Positions 11,582 to 24,879 of a DNA stretch of 64,000 bases are shown here, piece after piece. The stretch covers positions 974,750 through 1,038,749 of the forward strand of contig CACRXP010000156.1 of the NCBI GenBank assembly GCA_902702965.1, read 5' to 3'. Position 1 is the first letter of the stretch, and every line of letters begins with the position of its first letter. A program made the position numbers and the translations under genes. The stretch is from Spirometra erinaceieuropaei (taxonomy: Eukaryota > Platyhelminthes > Cestoda > Diphyllobothriidea > Diphyllobothriidae). The notes under the pieces were generated by a model, which had not been told where the DNA came from, did no database searches, and worked only from the letters and a program-made list of their open reading frames with translations.

Positions 11582-14500
11582 CTGAAAAAAGGCATTAGCC
11601 GGTAAAATACGATATAAGTGGCTCAAGAAAACACGTGAATGAGAAAAAGTAGTTTAAAAAATATCTATAAGATTAACAGAAAACCAATTGTTGCGGTTTG
11701 TACTGGGGAAAATAAAGAGATCCCTCCGAACTGGACTTTTTTTAACAAAAAGCAGTTTTGCATGAAACAGTGGCGTTGACCGTGGGTTCTTTCATCCAAA
11801 AACGTTGACTACACAAAAAGTAGCGCACCTCCTCATAGTAAACGCGAGTGCGTAGAGTATGCTCGTTCGACGGAAAATTCGAGGTCGCAAAGTAGAGTAT
11901 AAGGCGCACAGCGAGGGAAGCAGACAATGCGTCCAATCTCGTTTTCAGTCGCCTTGACTTTGCCTTGTTAGCAGCATAAATTTGCACTACTGACCCACTT
12001 ACTATAAGCTTAACTACATGAGTTTGTGATGATGATGTCAACAGTAGAGCACGGGTCTATGCGCATTTCGGGTTTTGGCGTGGTAATTTTGAAAGTGTAG
12101 AGCAGGATTGAACACTGCTTCCTGAAACGGCCATGGACGGGTGAGGTATTGGCAACCTTTTGGTTAGGATTAATGACACCATGGCCATTGAATACCTTAC
12201 AACACCAACTGCTAGAGGGTTTTCCGTGTGTTTATGCAACAGTACGAGAAAAGTATGCTGGAGGAGCGTTTGCGAAGAGGTGAAAACAGCTGTCACCAAA
12301 GCTACGTCGACAGATCGGTGGCAGCCCATTAGCGGGTTGCCGGTCGGGGATAAGGGAAATTTGAACATCAAGGGGACAAACAAACAGGACAGTGTAATAA
12401 TATTGGCGTACTGCAACAGTCATTTAATACCCTGGTGAGAAATGGCAAATAGCTAGAGAGGATCTCGGTTCTAAAGGGCAGCAACAAACAAATTGTATCA
12501 TAGCTATTGTGACCAACACAAACCGAAACGTGATGTTTAAGTCAGTAATTTGTAATGAATAGACGTGTAATACGGATTATTTGGCAATGTGACGGAGGGG
12601 AAGATTTGACACTGAGAGACAGTTTTGCGCCACGCCCTCAGTCTCGGTCCTTATCAGATCTAGGGCGGCCACCAGCAAGAAGACAAGCCAAATTTGGAAA
12701 TGACTGTCTCGACGATGTTTAACGTATGCGAACATGAAATCCAGTGAAGGTTGCAGCAGCTATTAGTACCGGCGAGTAAAGTGGTCCTAATTTACGCTGA
12801 ATAATGACTAATGACGACATCAAGACAAATTCAGATGACCTTCACCCCGTTTTAATGGATCTAAAACTAAAAGCAGTCAACAGAGACGGTGCGAGTCTTT
12901 CTTCATCATCAGCGAAATTTCATAATCAGCCTCCTAAACGCAGCTGTCAGAGAATGACTGAGCTTACTACCACCACCGTCCCGAGAATAACTGACTGTAA
13001 TAACTAACATATTCGGACGAGTGTAATTAGAAGCCAATTTCGGCGCCGCCAAGGAAATCTGCGTAAGGACAGTGAACGCCTTCGGGTCAAGGCCGATCGG
13101 CACTGGTCGTGGGCTGTTTAACGTTGAGGATGATGTGAAGGTTTAAGACACGAAGATGGACAGGATGTTAGGCGTGTTATATTGATCAGTCGAAGGCGTA
13201 GGCGCACATGCGCGAGCACTAAACGGGCGCGTGGGCGGCATTTTGTGAGAACAGGCGCATAAGCCTGGCAGTATGCTGGTTACCCGGTGTCTTTGGAAAG
13301 AAACCATGCCTACGAAGTGTCAGGTGGAGCGACTCAAGAAACGTGGCGGGGGAAATTCGAGGAGCGTCCCATAACACAATCGAAAAAGCTCACCATCAAC
13401 AACATGTTGTTTTTTCACACGGCTAACGATGGCCTCGGATTCAACTACAAACATCGACGACGAATAGTGTCAAATTTTGCAGGATAACATCCCCGTTAAT
13501 TGTTTGGAGGAGGTATGATTCTAGTAATGCTTAGAACCATAACCCAACGTCTGAACGACAGTCGGATTCTGTCTGCTGCCTCGAAACAATTGATATTACC
13601 GCGAACGACCCAAACTTAACTGCCTTCGAAAACTTTTCGTACTGGTGGAAGGCAAGGAACAATCCTTAAATACAAAAAAAGTTGTAACTACATACTCCCA
13701 GCTGCATTGAGCAAACCACCATAACAACGTGATCACCTCATCTTGATATGGTCCCCTTCAATTAAAGCCGTTACAATTAATCTTAAATCAGATACTTACA
13801 GAATACGTCTTTTCCCATTCTTGGTTCCCCTGGGCATCTCCGTATCTCTCAACTACTAAATGATAACTTAAACATCTCCATGTGTCTCTTTGAGAATGGC
13901 TATTTCTTTAAGTGTTACAGATTTTGAGGTTTTCAGGCAGAAAGCTTTAATAGAGTCGAGTTATCGATCAAGCGCGAGCGGAGTGCCCTAAAGGCCACGT
14001 TAAGAAATCACTGTAGTCTCAACCTCAGGCTTCGGTTGAATCAGGCTAACTCACCATGCGGCAAACACCAAACCTATGACTGTCAACAAGTCGTGATAGT
14101 TTCAAGGCATATTGCATTGTCAATAGTGAGAAAACCAAGAGCTGAATCCAAGCTGGATCGACCACATTCGCCTTACCAACCCCAATGAGTCAGTGGCTTG
14201 TCCAAATCAATCCAACATGATCGAGCTGGGCGCGATTGCAAACACTGAAAGAGTCCTTGCTGACTCGTGCCATAATCACGTGTGGCAACGTTTGAGAACT
14301 TAGACTCAGATCAACGTATTCCATTAGCCAAGGTGGTCGCGAGTTTGCTTTAATGCGAGAACGACGCGGCCCGTAACCCGAATGTTATTTCCCCTCCGGG
14401 TCAGTCAAAGCTGTGCCATTTTACGGCCGTCTGTGTGGAGAAGAATGATATTGGGCAGCCAAAAAATGATATAAAGACCTGGTGAACAACAAGAAATAAG

Positions 14501-17500
14501 TGCTTGTCCGTTCATCCCGGTCGTCATAAAAGTAAATCGTCCCATCTGTCATCCAGCATTTGTCTTTCAGACGACAGTCTGACCGTGGCTGCCGACGATG
14601 TTCTACGTGCGCTCTGCAGCAAGGTAAGAGCAGGGACGGTGATTTACGTGCGAGTTAGTTTAAAGTGATAGCAAATAAGTACAAGATAGCGGATTGCGCT
14701 ACATCTACCGCACTCTCTCCTCTCCGCATCTGGACCCCATGTCAACACAGAGTCAAAAAGATCAGAGGCGGGAGGGAGCGCAGGGGATAGCACGGTGTAA
14801 CCAAGCACCTAGGCGTACCACCACACACTCAGGTCCACGACGGACGCTGACCAGGACGTGTCACCACATTCGTCATTGATGCACATCTCTAATAACGTCT
14901 GCCTGACTACGATCTCGCCCTTGTGTTTGTCCAGCACATCCACTGCGTGACCCGTTTTAGGGACAAATTCAGACACTCAATCGAACGCAGTCAAGTTTGT
15001 GATTACCTGGACAATATTAACTACTTTTGTGCCCTTGAATACATGTGTGCTAAGACAAAGAATGTATGCAACGATAGCCGGTAAACTTGTCCACATAACC
15101 CTTGTGGCGTGACTAATGCAACGTGAGAACGGAAACCTAGGTGACCACTCTGGAGCACCTAAAACGTAGTTTACGTGTACGCCTCGTCCGTCCCAAAAAT
15201 TGTCCTTATCTCATGTAGAATGTTTCTAAATAACTTTATCAGGGGAGATGGTTAAAGACTGGAGCGAAAATCAATGTTACCTTACGTTCGAACAATTCGC
15301 AATGTTAATCACTGCCTTAGACTGATTTTAGGCACCCCCGTGTGTTTTTCTACGAAAGCAACCTAAACTGTCAAGTTTTACCAAACAAATCTTAGCGTAA
15401 CTAGGAATTGACTCTTTGGTTCCCGTGAATTTAGATGAAGCATAGAGTGAATGTGTATGTTGCTTTCGGAAAACCAAACGTTCAGTGGATTCTAGAAACT
15501 TTGATCTGTAAATCTGTGTGATTTCATGCTCTAGAACAAAATGAAAACTCTTCCAGGCAAACCTTCGTTTAAACGTGCCCATATGGTCCTGTTATTTGCT
15601 AATGTACCAAAAGTAACCGCAAAAGGCCCACAACCACGTGGCTATTTTAACTCTTGATTACATTGCAAGGCAGTTTTTGCAACTACGTTATTTTAGAACG
15701 GAATGGGCAGAGTATTCGCACTTTGAGTTATTTGTTGCATTTATATAATTATTCTGTTGTGCGTTTCTAGTCGTAGAGCGGGGCCAAAGAAAGCAAACAT
15801 AACGAAAATGGCTCCTGTATAAAGAGGAAACTGAGTTCTTTCGTCCAAGGCAGAAACACTATCAATATTTCCTTTGGTAAATGAAAAAGCCGGCCAAGCG
15901 TTCCAGTCTTAACCCCGACTTTACCTTGAAAGGTAGTGGCGTGGACATTCGTCAGCGAGATATCCCACCTATGTGCTTATTAAAGAGTCAATTTGTAGGA
16001 ATTTTTTCCACCGATGAAAAACATTTCCCAGATGACCTTCGTTGTGAACATCCATTTTTTGTCGATGAGGTCACGTGTTTGGGTCAGTCTACGAAAAAAT
16101 CTGCGACAAATAACGCCCAGAAACATTAACTTGGTAAACGTTTCCAAGTAATATTTTGAAGGTATTGATACACACATAGTGCGGAACCGACCTTTTTGGG
16201 TAGTCAATTGATAACACTGAAATGGCCAACGAACACAGACTTCGTCGCCGTAAGACACGGGAATAGGAACCTTTCCCGCAATACAGGTGGTCTTGCGCTA
16301 AGTTCCAGGAAAGGCGTCTATTCCGTGTCCTAACCCTGACATTAAGCCAAACCTTAGCCTTAATATTCTTGGAATTTAGCGCAAGGCCACTTGCATTAGA
16401 GCGGATTCTTAGTTCCGCGTTCCACCTTTGTGAAAGTTCTTTTGCGAGACAGAAAGTGGTATACTTAGGACTGTACCTGCTAATTCTATCCAAATTTCAG
16501 TCACTGACTGTCCTGCCAACGTGTGACCTAATGAAAGCTCTATTCCTGTGAAATCCCTGTCAACGAAATCGAGCGAGATCGCCTTTGCATTGGTCAACGG
16601 TATTTCAAATAATGCAAAATCGGAAAAATTACGCCAAATTCTCGTGAAGCTTTTCTGAATCTCCACTCAAATTGTACGCAGTTAGCTAACCCACACTTCA
16701 TTTTACGGTAGTTCTCTCGAGATACTTAAGTGCAAACTGCACAAAAAACTACTATTAAATATTATGACAGTTATGCTCTTATATTTACTGTTATTTGCAT
16801 GGACACGTTTTACGTACTTCCAAAACTTTGTTTTACTCATGTAACACGATTTTTCGCGTTTTCGGCATGTCCGTTGTTCTACAGAAAATTTCTATTTCTA
16901 ACTAACATAATATTGTTTCTAATATTTATTTTTATTTTTTCACTTTACTTAACGTCTTTAATTACTGACTAGTTCTAATCGGTGCGTTTAGGGCGGTTTT
17001 TGAATGATCATAGTTCGTAAATTTACGCACATTTAATGATTCACGTCACCTACCGTACTTTTCAAGTCCTAGAAAACCAGCAGTAACTACAACAACGACG
17101 CATCGTCCCCACCAGTACCTGTTGTCCGCGTCGCTGGGCAGGAGATGGGATCGAGCAAGCGATACAGTACATTATGAACGGGCTGAAAACAACAGTTAGC
17201 CTCCGACCCACTCAACTCCCAAAAATGCTCAGATCACCTGATAACAGTGACAGAGCCTAAATGATATTAAAAAGCTGCGCCGATGACGAACTGCTCTCAC
17301 CTAGGCAGAACACACTTCATTAACCGCTGGCGGCAAAACAAAAAACGGAATCGGTCTCCAGGTGTCTATGATAATTCCATGGCCAACCAGTTAGATCACC
17401 GAAAGAAATGATTGCATAGCGACTTATTTAATATGGGGTACCGTGGATGGAGTAGTCGATGTAGCCATTATTAAGATCCTTGCCTATACATGTTCCATCA

Positions 17501-17700
17501 CATTACCAATTAAATCGCTATGCCGCCTCACACAAAATGACTTCTGGACCCGTCACCGGTGTTCCAAATCCATATACACGTCAAGGACAGGGCGCTACGG
17601 TTCTCAACCGAACTGCAACAGTAAGAGCATGTGGTAGTAAAAAAACGAGCATACAGCCTGTGTGTCGACAATTGAAAGAAGAAAGTTGGCTAAAACACAC
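11582..17700 (-). other. ERG intron (S2-S3 exon to S4-S5 exon), 6.1 kb
   Basis: Intron with donor GTGTGT and acceptor TTTTTTCAG. Apart from a repeat B copy at 14.64-14.87 kb I see no identifiable element. Open frames such as those at 12.06-12.42 and 16.09-16.49 kb (minus) have no recognisable domain. Confidence 0.8.
14638..14872 (+). repeat. Dispersed repeat B, copy 2
   Basis: The best-preserved copy: GGGACGGTGATTTACGTG, CTACCGCACTCTCTCCTC, AGCACGGTGTAACC and GCACCTAGGCGTACCA occur in the same order as in the copy at 10.74 kb. Confidence 0.65.
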
Positions 17701-17955
17701 CTGCTTTTCCTGAGAGCGAAAGAAGAGGGCATCGAAGGGAATGGCAGCCACCAGGTCGATGAGGAACCAACCCTTAAGGTAGTGGTTTGCGATCTTTCTC
17801 GGATTTGAGACAACCTCGTCGTTTTTGTTGACATAGGTGGTGCGGAAATTAATGATAATGTCGAAAACAAACATGATGTCGACCATTATATCCACAGTAC
17901 CCAGGATGGACCGGTGACCCGGGTACCGCTGTTGTGGTTGTGTGCAGTTAAAGCC
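17701..17955 (-). CDS. erg: ERG-type K+ channel, S2-S3 exon
   Basis: A 255-bp phase 0-0 exon. It encodes a short, divergent S1-S2 loop with one Cys, then S2 ([20 protein letters not shown]) and S3 ([18 protein letters not shown]). The acidic residues that act as countercharges for S4 in this family are present in S2 (both Asp of D-I-M-F-V-F-D) and S3 (Asp of [10 protein letters not shown]). The acceptor is CCTTCATTTCAG and the donor is AAGCAG|GTGTGT. The join to the S1 exon gives LLNYK-GFNCTQ; the loop has no good match to human ERG, so the exact acceptor is slightly less certain than the helices. A 4.96-kb intron separates it from S1. Confidence 0.93.
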
Positions 17956-20900
17956 CTGAAATGAAGGATCAAAACAAGGGCTCGAGAATAATAATCCTGA
18001 TTTCAAGAAACCCATATAAAAACAAATATGTAGAACAAAAGCTCGTGGCTAGTTTAAGAAACTGAATCTACCCATATTACATAAGGGAAGAACGGCTTTA
18101 GGAACTAAAGGGAATCCGCGTGGTCAGCAAAGCAAGTTAACGGGCACAAGTCAACAGTGCTCCGTCCCCGATTGATAGAAGCTAAGCGCTGGACTTGAAA
18201 CTGGACACGACCTCGCGTTGCAGGTTATCAAGCCTGGGACTTATCTATGGTCGTCGGACGATGCGCGACAAGCCACAGATGACCAGCTCAGCCGTTTCTG
18301 TTAACAAAATTTCAGGCCTACTTATTTCGTTTTTTGCAAAAATGGATACTTTGCCTTGCTAAGACAAGAGCTACCGCCTGAACAACAGACCATCTGTGTG
18401 AACTGGGAGGCCAGTCCGACTATGAGTACGAATCCATTTAGGGAAATGTGCATCAACATTACGCGCAAATCGAAGTATTTGTATCTCCATGGAAACGCGT
18501 TAGATGGAAGTCTCACGTCACGCCAGCTACCGCGGCCAGTTTCGTCATCAGTCGGCTTGACTTGGCCAAAAAAACTGGGATATGAGAGATGGAAGTGATA
18601 GGATGATCCAGGGTTTCAATTTCTCAGCATAAACAACCAAACATGCTTCGAAATTACCACAACATGCTAAAAGACTTGACTTGGAAGGTTGTCAATTGTC
18701 GCGATAACTCGGTTCAACCTATAAATGAGGGTTATGTGAGATTCGACACTCCCTCATCGAAGACCAACATTTGTGGACCTAAGAACTGGCGTGCGTGTGG
18801 TGCGGGTATCTGTGGTTTTTGGGTTCCTCGGCTACCATGGCTTACACCGCAACTTGCTTGATGAGTATGATGAGTGATGGAGACGCTGTTTTGCTGAAAA
18901 AAGCATGCATAAGTCACCATGGCAGTGTACCAGGGTAGTGTTGGTCAACGACGCTTGAGCCGGACGGACTTATTAGTATTTAAGCGCAGTCAGGGAGTCC
19001 TAAAGTGGTTCCTGTCCCTCTGAATGCGTCTTGGATGACACGTAGCACAAAGAGGTAGTCACGGAAAAGAGCATCCATTAGCGGCCCGAAATTGAACCAA
19101 CTTATACACGGCTGTGGAGTAGAACTAACAATCACAAATCGCATGCGCGAAACAGAATATTACTTTACAGCGATCCTTGACTCCTAAAATACCACAAAAT
19201 ACGAATGTCTCGCGCACCCATAAGGCAAAATTTCATGAGGTAGGTCCTATGAACTGGCCCTGCCCGTCCAAATCGACGGCCAAGGCCACTTATGTTTTTG
19301 TCTTCTTGACGTTTACTCGCTTTGGGCTTTGAACTTGCAGTTACGTGTAGGGGAGCAGAAAGGTTATTAACTTTAGTATTGAAAGCAAGATAACACAAGC
19401 CGATCACAACTTAAAAGGTTTTGCCAAACGAAATACGTCATCACAATGCAGGACGTGGTTCTTGGCAAAAGACAGGAGACTTCAGCTTCAGGCATCACCA
19501 ACCCAAACGATATCAAGAAACCATACGGACGGAATATTCTAGGAAAAGAATAAACCCGAATGATCGGGTATTCCGGGGGTTCAGAACATAATAGAGAGAG
19601 TGGATTCAAAAGTGGCAACGCTGATAGAGGTCGATTTGGGCGGGCGGCTGGAGGCTATCCCTGCTGTGGGGAAACCAGAAGAAGAGTACGAGGCGACACC
19701 GAATCGAATAAGGAAGGCAGAATGACACAATTGACGAAAAAGGCAGATAGACGGATACCGGGTAAGAACAATACTATACGGGCATTTCTAAGGTCTTTTA
19801 TGCCGATGTGGATTTCAAACAGGCACAAAGCAGAATTTACTGGCGCCAACAAGTTTCGCGACAGCTTATTTATTACAAGCCGTAGTTGCAATAACACAGA
19901 TAACGAATACGAAACACGCAGCGATGTGAATTTACAGAGGAAATAAACACAAAACTGTAACGTAATTTTTTTTAGTGTAAACAAAATTATCAATGAAAAT
20001 GGCAACGCAAAAAAGCAATTTAGGAAAGAAAAAAGGAGAAAGTTAACACGCAAAAGGGTTGTGTAAATCGAAGGACTGGGGAGTACCAGGGCAAGTTTTG
20101 GATGACCATGCGATCTAGTTGTTCGCATAAGTCGGGTTTCTCCCGCCACATATAGGCTGCATCCAGGCAGCGCAATGTCCAAGTACTTTTTCGGGTATGG
20201 ACAAGTACTCGCGAGGATGTTTTGGGGTTAACGGAATAACCGTTATCTAGGAGGTGTTTCGTGGTAGGACGAGGAATTTTATTTTCCTACTTTAAAGGTC
20301 ACTTAGACAGGTGCTCAACTGACCTGACTACCAGGTTGCCCAATGTACATGTATTCACATGTGCATGTGAGTTACTAAACACAAGTTCAGATGGCATGCA
20401 ATCGCAAAGCATCCTTCGCCCATGGAACTCGGAATGCTTTAATGGAACTGCTGAATGAGTTGGGTTGCATTGTGTGTCCTTTCAGTGGTATATCTCAACA
20501 GTCGCTTGATGGTTTTCGTAACGTTGTCACCCTTAGAGGGTAAGAAGATTACAACGGGCTTTCTCTGGGCTAAATGTTACGTCAATTTCGACCGTAAGGG
20601 GTTGCTGTACTTTTGGATGAAACGGACCGGATAGTCCCGCCTCAGCAAGGATGCTTTGAGGCAGGCGATTTCTGCATCTAGTGTCTTAATACAGCAAATG
20701 TTTCTCGCTCCTTGGAAGAGTGTTAACCAGAGTTCGTTCCCGTTGTATTAACACAAAGCTGAGGGGATGTATGTGTCGACCTTCCATGTGTTTTTATGGA
20801 AAACCGGTTGACTTATTGGACTATATTCCTGCCTAAAAGTGAGAACGTCCAGAAAAGACAGCTTTTTGTACGGTTCTTTATCCGTTGTAAGTTTAATCTT

Positions 20901-22916
20901 CAAGTGAAGACTATTCATAGTAATGAGCGGATTGAAACGCCAAGTCTTCAAATTCGGCATCAATTTCGATTGCTTTTATCCTTTTGTTTGGCAAGTAAAA
21001 GTCAGGTCCTAGTTGTAAAGCCTCAGTTTGCACGAATATTAAGTGACTGGGATAATAGTTGACTCAAATACTTTTTTGCTTTCGGTAGCACATCTACCAT
21101 TGATGTCTTCTAACATCCAACTCACAGATGCCTCACGGAGAATCCGTACAGAAAGCGATCATACAGAGGCAGTTACTACGACTTAAAGTTTAGACTGGGG
21201 AGGATGTAGTTGGTGTACCTCAACTGCTGCAATGACTAGTCGAATGAAGAAAATACTTTTTTGAGTGCGGAGCCTTAGTGGAAAAATTGTCCAAAAGTGT
21301 GGCTGATTAGTCGCCCTCCAAAAGTGATATCAGTACTTTGTCTGTCGTTTACAATGAGGGCCATCAACGTGCCTGGAAAGAAACAGTAGTTGCCTGTATT
21401 TTAACTGGTTTATAGTGAAGTATGCTCTCGCAGCATTTGCTGGTCGTCCACCCGCACTCACTTTGGTCCGATGACAAGGTGAGAGACGACTGTAACTGGG
21501 CGTGGGCGAATTGGTCGAGTTCGCACCTACGCGTACCACACACGCGCTGGTTCAAAACACACGTCCTGGTGCTCTCATCGACGACGTCTACCGAGGCACA
21601 CGCTATAATGATGCCACTGCAACACGACAGTGCGAAGGAGGAGAAAGACAACCAATCAGTTAGTAAGCTTTCACGCAAGAACTTTTGGTGAATCATCATA
21701 GTTTAGAGCCTGTCTGGTTTATGTTGTGGAATGAAAACGTTGGATCCGAGCCCGAGCAGATTCATCTTACACACTTCCTCATCACATACCAGTGTCAAGT
21801 CCTAGTGAAGCCAAATGGAGATAAGTCTGCCGCAATACATGACGTGGCATAGGACCCATAAACCAGACTGTGCTGTTGCGTTTGACCTAAGTGGAGGTCA
21901 CAAAGGAAACCAGCTGGCCCTGAAGCAGCCTTGCGTCGGACACATGAACATAAACAATATCATGTGTCGAGCAGAAGCATCCCGAAATGATTCCTCCACG
22001 GTAGCACTGATGCGGAAGCACGAGCTCAGAGACAGGGAAGAAAATTGCGCTACGAAAATTCGTCGAATAATGTTCTTCAACACCTCGTCGTCTACAAAGA
22101 AATCCGTTAGGTTGGGCATATGATATGCACGTTTAAGATCACTTAGAGAAGCATCAGCACTGAGCGGTGCCGGCCATCGAACGTGGCCTAACACGATACC
22201 GTTGATTGCGTTTCTGGGCCCCCGGTTACCCACGACAGTACATTCAAGAGGACGCGTCCAAAGAAGTGATGCGCCCCAGCTTCCACCAACCGTACATGCT
22301 TTACAGGCGCAAACATGTGCTGACCGCCGGAAAACACGCTCGCTTAATGGCAGACACACAATCTCCGACAGAACTCACCCTTTTGAACTATAGCATCAAC
22401 GCTGCGTGTCTCTCGAAATATAAACAAACCTAGTAGGGCAATAAAGCAAACAAAGTACCAACATGGGCATCATCCAGCAATTCAACTATAGTTCCATGTG
22501 TGAAAAGTGTAGGATAGGTGACATTGTGCTGACATTAGATCAGAACGCAAATGAAGTGCCGAAGACGTGGGAATTTGCGCCTTTTCGTGTCACTCACATA
22601 CCGGGAGAGGACTAACCGGTGTCTAGGTCCAGACACCAAAAATAGATTAAAATCGGGAATTTTAAACATCACTACACTGCCGACGGCGTCCTGCTTCGTA
22701 TCTGGCTACACCCACGAAACACTAAGGGTGGAGCTTAGGGTGCACGTTATTAAACTCGAAACATTGCCCAGTGGTTCTAAAAAGCGTGAAATGCGCCTAC
22801 TTTTGGGTGCTGTGAAGTTTGGTGCGATCGAGATAGGTTTCTTATCAAAATTGATGGCATGTTGAATAACTCAGTTTACTTACAAAAAACTCAATTGGTG
22901 CATAATCAGAACTCAC
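17956..22916 (-). other. ERG intron (S1 exon to S2-S3 exon), 5 kb
   Basis: Intron with donor GTGAGT and acceptor TTCATTTCAG. It contains a partial repeat B copy (21.43-21.56 kb) and a 153-codon minus-strand open frame at 21,898-22,359 of unknown meaning. Nothing else could be identified. Confidence 0.8.
21428..21560 (+). repeat. Dispersed repeat B, partial copy 3
   Basis: Carries the 3' part of the family only (GAGTTCGCACCTACGCGTAC followed by CACACAC). Weak elsewhere. Confidence 0.4.
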
Positions 22917-23096
22917 CTTGTAATTTAGTAGGAAGGCAGTCATGTAGGGTGTAAAGATGACTGTATAGATGACTAAGAGGAGGATAAACCAGTCCCACAC
23001 AGCGCGAATGGGACTATAGTGTTTTAAAGTGAACTTATGCATCCGGGGGGACTCCAACTTTCGCGTCTCATGCAGGTCTTCGTCTAGCGAAAGAAT
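22917..23096 (-). CDS. erg: ERG-type K+ channel, S1 exon
   Basis: A 180-bp phase 0-0 exon holding the pre-S1 helix and transmembrane segment S1. The peptide contains [20 protein letters not shown] and [10 protein letters not shown], nearly the same as ERG channels (human [20 protein letters not shown]). The acceptor is a long pyrimidine tract ending CACATAG and the donor is AAG|GTGAGT. The preceding residues [20 protein letters not shown] align without gaps to human [20 protein letters not shown], so the acceptor choice is well supported. S1 is the first helix of the voltage-sensing domain in the plasma membrane. Confidence 0.93.
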
Positions 23097-23839
23097 CTAT
23101 GTGCGATGAACGGGGAAAAGAAAAGCACAGGGGTAGAGGTAAGAAGTTAGCAGGAGGAATCTCAATCTGAAGAATTAACACTAGTTAATACGGATGACAG
23201 GTTGTGATTCTGAATAAAAAAAAACAGAGATCTGCACCAAAAACCTGTGCTGAGAGTGACAACGGAGTGGCTACACAAGCAATAAATAGAAGAAAGTACA
23301 ACTGGGAGTGCAGTGCAGGCGCAGTTAGAGGTTTAGATTATCAAATGAGAGCCAGACGACAAAACGGCACTGCCACCCCCGCCACCATCTGCTGATTCCG
23401 GCTGCCATTTAAAGAAATTAGTTGAGCTATGTAAATAGCATGTATATGTTGCAAAGGCAGTTTTGCATACTGGCAACAAGGAAATGTGCGAAGTCAACTA
23501 GGGATGTCAACTAGGCTGTGACCTGACTAAGAGGATAGACGGGAGATAGGTTTCATAAGAACATTCAACACAATCTGAAATATTTTTTGGAAAAACTAAA
23601 ATTTCGTCAAATCTGTAAACCGTGAAGTGTAAAAACGCGACTAGCGTTCCTAAAGACTCGAATATAAAGCATCCTTTTCTCCGGGTAAATTTTAAGAAGA
23701 TCGAGTGGTGAAAGAAACAGAATATGTAACTGTGTTTGTTAAACTCTTGTTCGAATGTTTGCGGACTTTGCATATTAACACCAGGGTTGGTATAAAGAAT
23801 GAAAACAGCCAAAAATAGATAATGATGGGGGCCAAAAAA

Positions 23840-24345
23840 GCATTTGGTCGATCCACTTGTACTGGGTAAGGCTGCGATCATGTCTGCTCTAGCCGGCCTG
23901 GATAACGTCACGGTCTGTACCTCTCCACGTGTGACGATCCACGACTGCAGATCTGGACAGTTCAATCCATCATTTTCTTCGGCGACGGAGACCGAATACC
24001 GGAGTTCCGAGATCCACTTCTGTGTCGAGCCAGGTTTTGAGTTGACCCCCTCTCCGACGCCCTTAAGTGGGTAACGGTGCAGGGTCGAGGATAGAAAGAA
24101 GATCCTGACAACAGCATTGAACCGCTGCACAAGGTCGTCCCTATTCTGTTCATTCGGCAGCAGCCTAGCTCCGAGGTATTCGAAACTGCCAAATTCTTCA
24201 ATTTGACAACCTTCTCTCAGTCGGGGATGCAGCTTGAAAACACTTTGGTCTTCTCAGCGTTTAAGAATGAACCGACGAATTGGGCGACTTCATTCACCCG
24301 TGACACCATATACTAAGAAGCCGAGGCTTTGGTCTAGCAAAAAGA
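23840..24345 (-). mobile_element. Non-LTR retrotransposon fragment, C-terminal end of reverse transcriptase
   Basis: Second copy of the LINE at 8.13-8.97 kb. The minus strand shows LNAEKTKVFSSCIPD, then a stop and a frameshift, then FEYLGARLLP-type sequence and FNAVVRIFFLSS. Downstream sequence (SRPARADMIAALPS in one frame) parallels the 8.2-kb copy. Broken and non-functional. Confidence 0.75.
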
Positions 24346-24364
24346 TTCTGCCAGCTTAATGGTA

Positions 24365-24546
24365 GACGGGCGCACACCGATCGTTTTTACGGAACTCACT
24401 CGTCCAGTTGTGCTTTGCGGGCCGTCTCAAGTCCAACAAGCAGCCGCAAAGCGGCGCATAATATAGGCAGAATGTTATTACCGGCAAAGACAAGGTTGGT
24501 TGGAATGGCCATTTTTGGCTTATTAGCTGTCCTCAGCCAGTCATAC
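24365..24546 (-). repeat. tRNA-derived SINE (family A), 3' part, cut by LTR element
   Basis: Aligns to the body of the 308-bp unit at 39.6-40.6 kb (GGGCGC-CACCGATC, GGAATGGCCATTT, GGCTTATTAGC, CAGCCAGTCATAC). It stops at CATAC where the LTR retrotransposon begins. The missing head is found at 28,522 after the element. Written on the plus strand; the SINE itself reads on the minus strand. Confidence 0.75.
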
Positions 24547-24735
24547 TATTGTAGCTAGGACCGTAGCAAGCACACGATATGCAGAGGACGAACGAATACG
24601 GATGCAAGAGTCAGAACGAGAATACCCTGTAATAGGGCATAACTCACCCTACACTTGACGTACTGGAACTAAAACGAGAAGTAGAAAAGTAGTAGATAAG
24701 ATGGAATTTAGCCAGGGGCTTATGTTAGCATGACA
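24547..24735 (-). repeat. 3' LTR of the Ty3/Gypsy element
   Basis: Direct copy of 28,331-28,521. On the minus strand it begins TGTCATGCTAACATAAG and ends near CTAGCTACAATA. Compared with the 5' LTR it lacks 3 bases close to the end and has scattered substitutions. Confidence 0.9.
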
Positions 24736-24879
24736 ATCAACCCCGGCAACAAATCGAGGAATCGAGGTGTCAATAAATGACAGGGAAAGTTAGCATGGGG
24801 CAAAGTTCAAGCGTCTCTGTTACGAAGGCAGTATGAATGAACACGCTGTTGTTGTTGGATCAATGTTTCTACGTTATAC

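Noticed and set aside
19655..20182. 175-codon minus-strand frame
   Set aside because: Leu/Phe/Ser-rich translation of AT-rich intron with no domain, overlapped by an equally long frame on the other strand.
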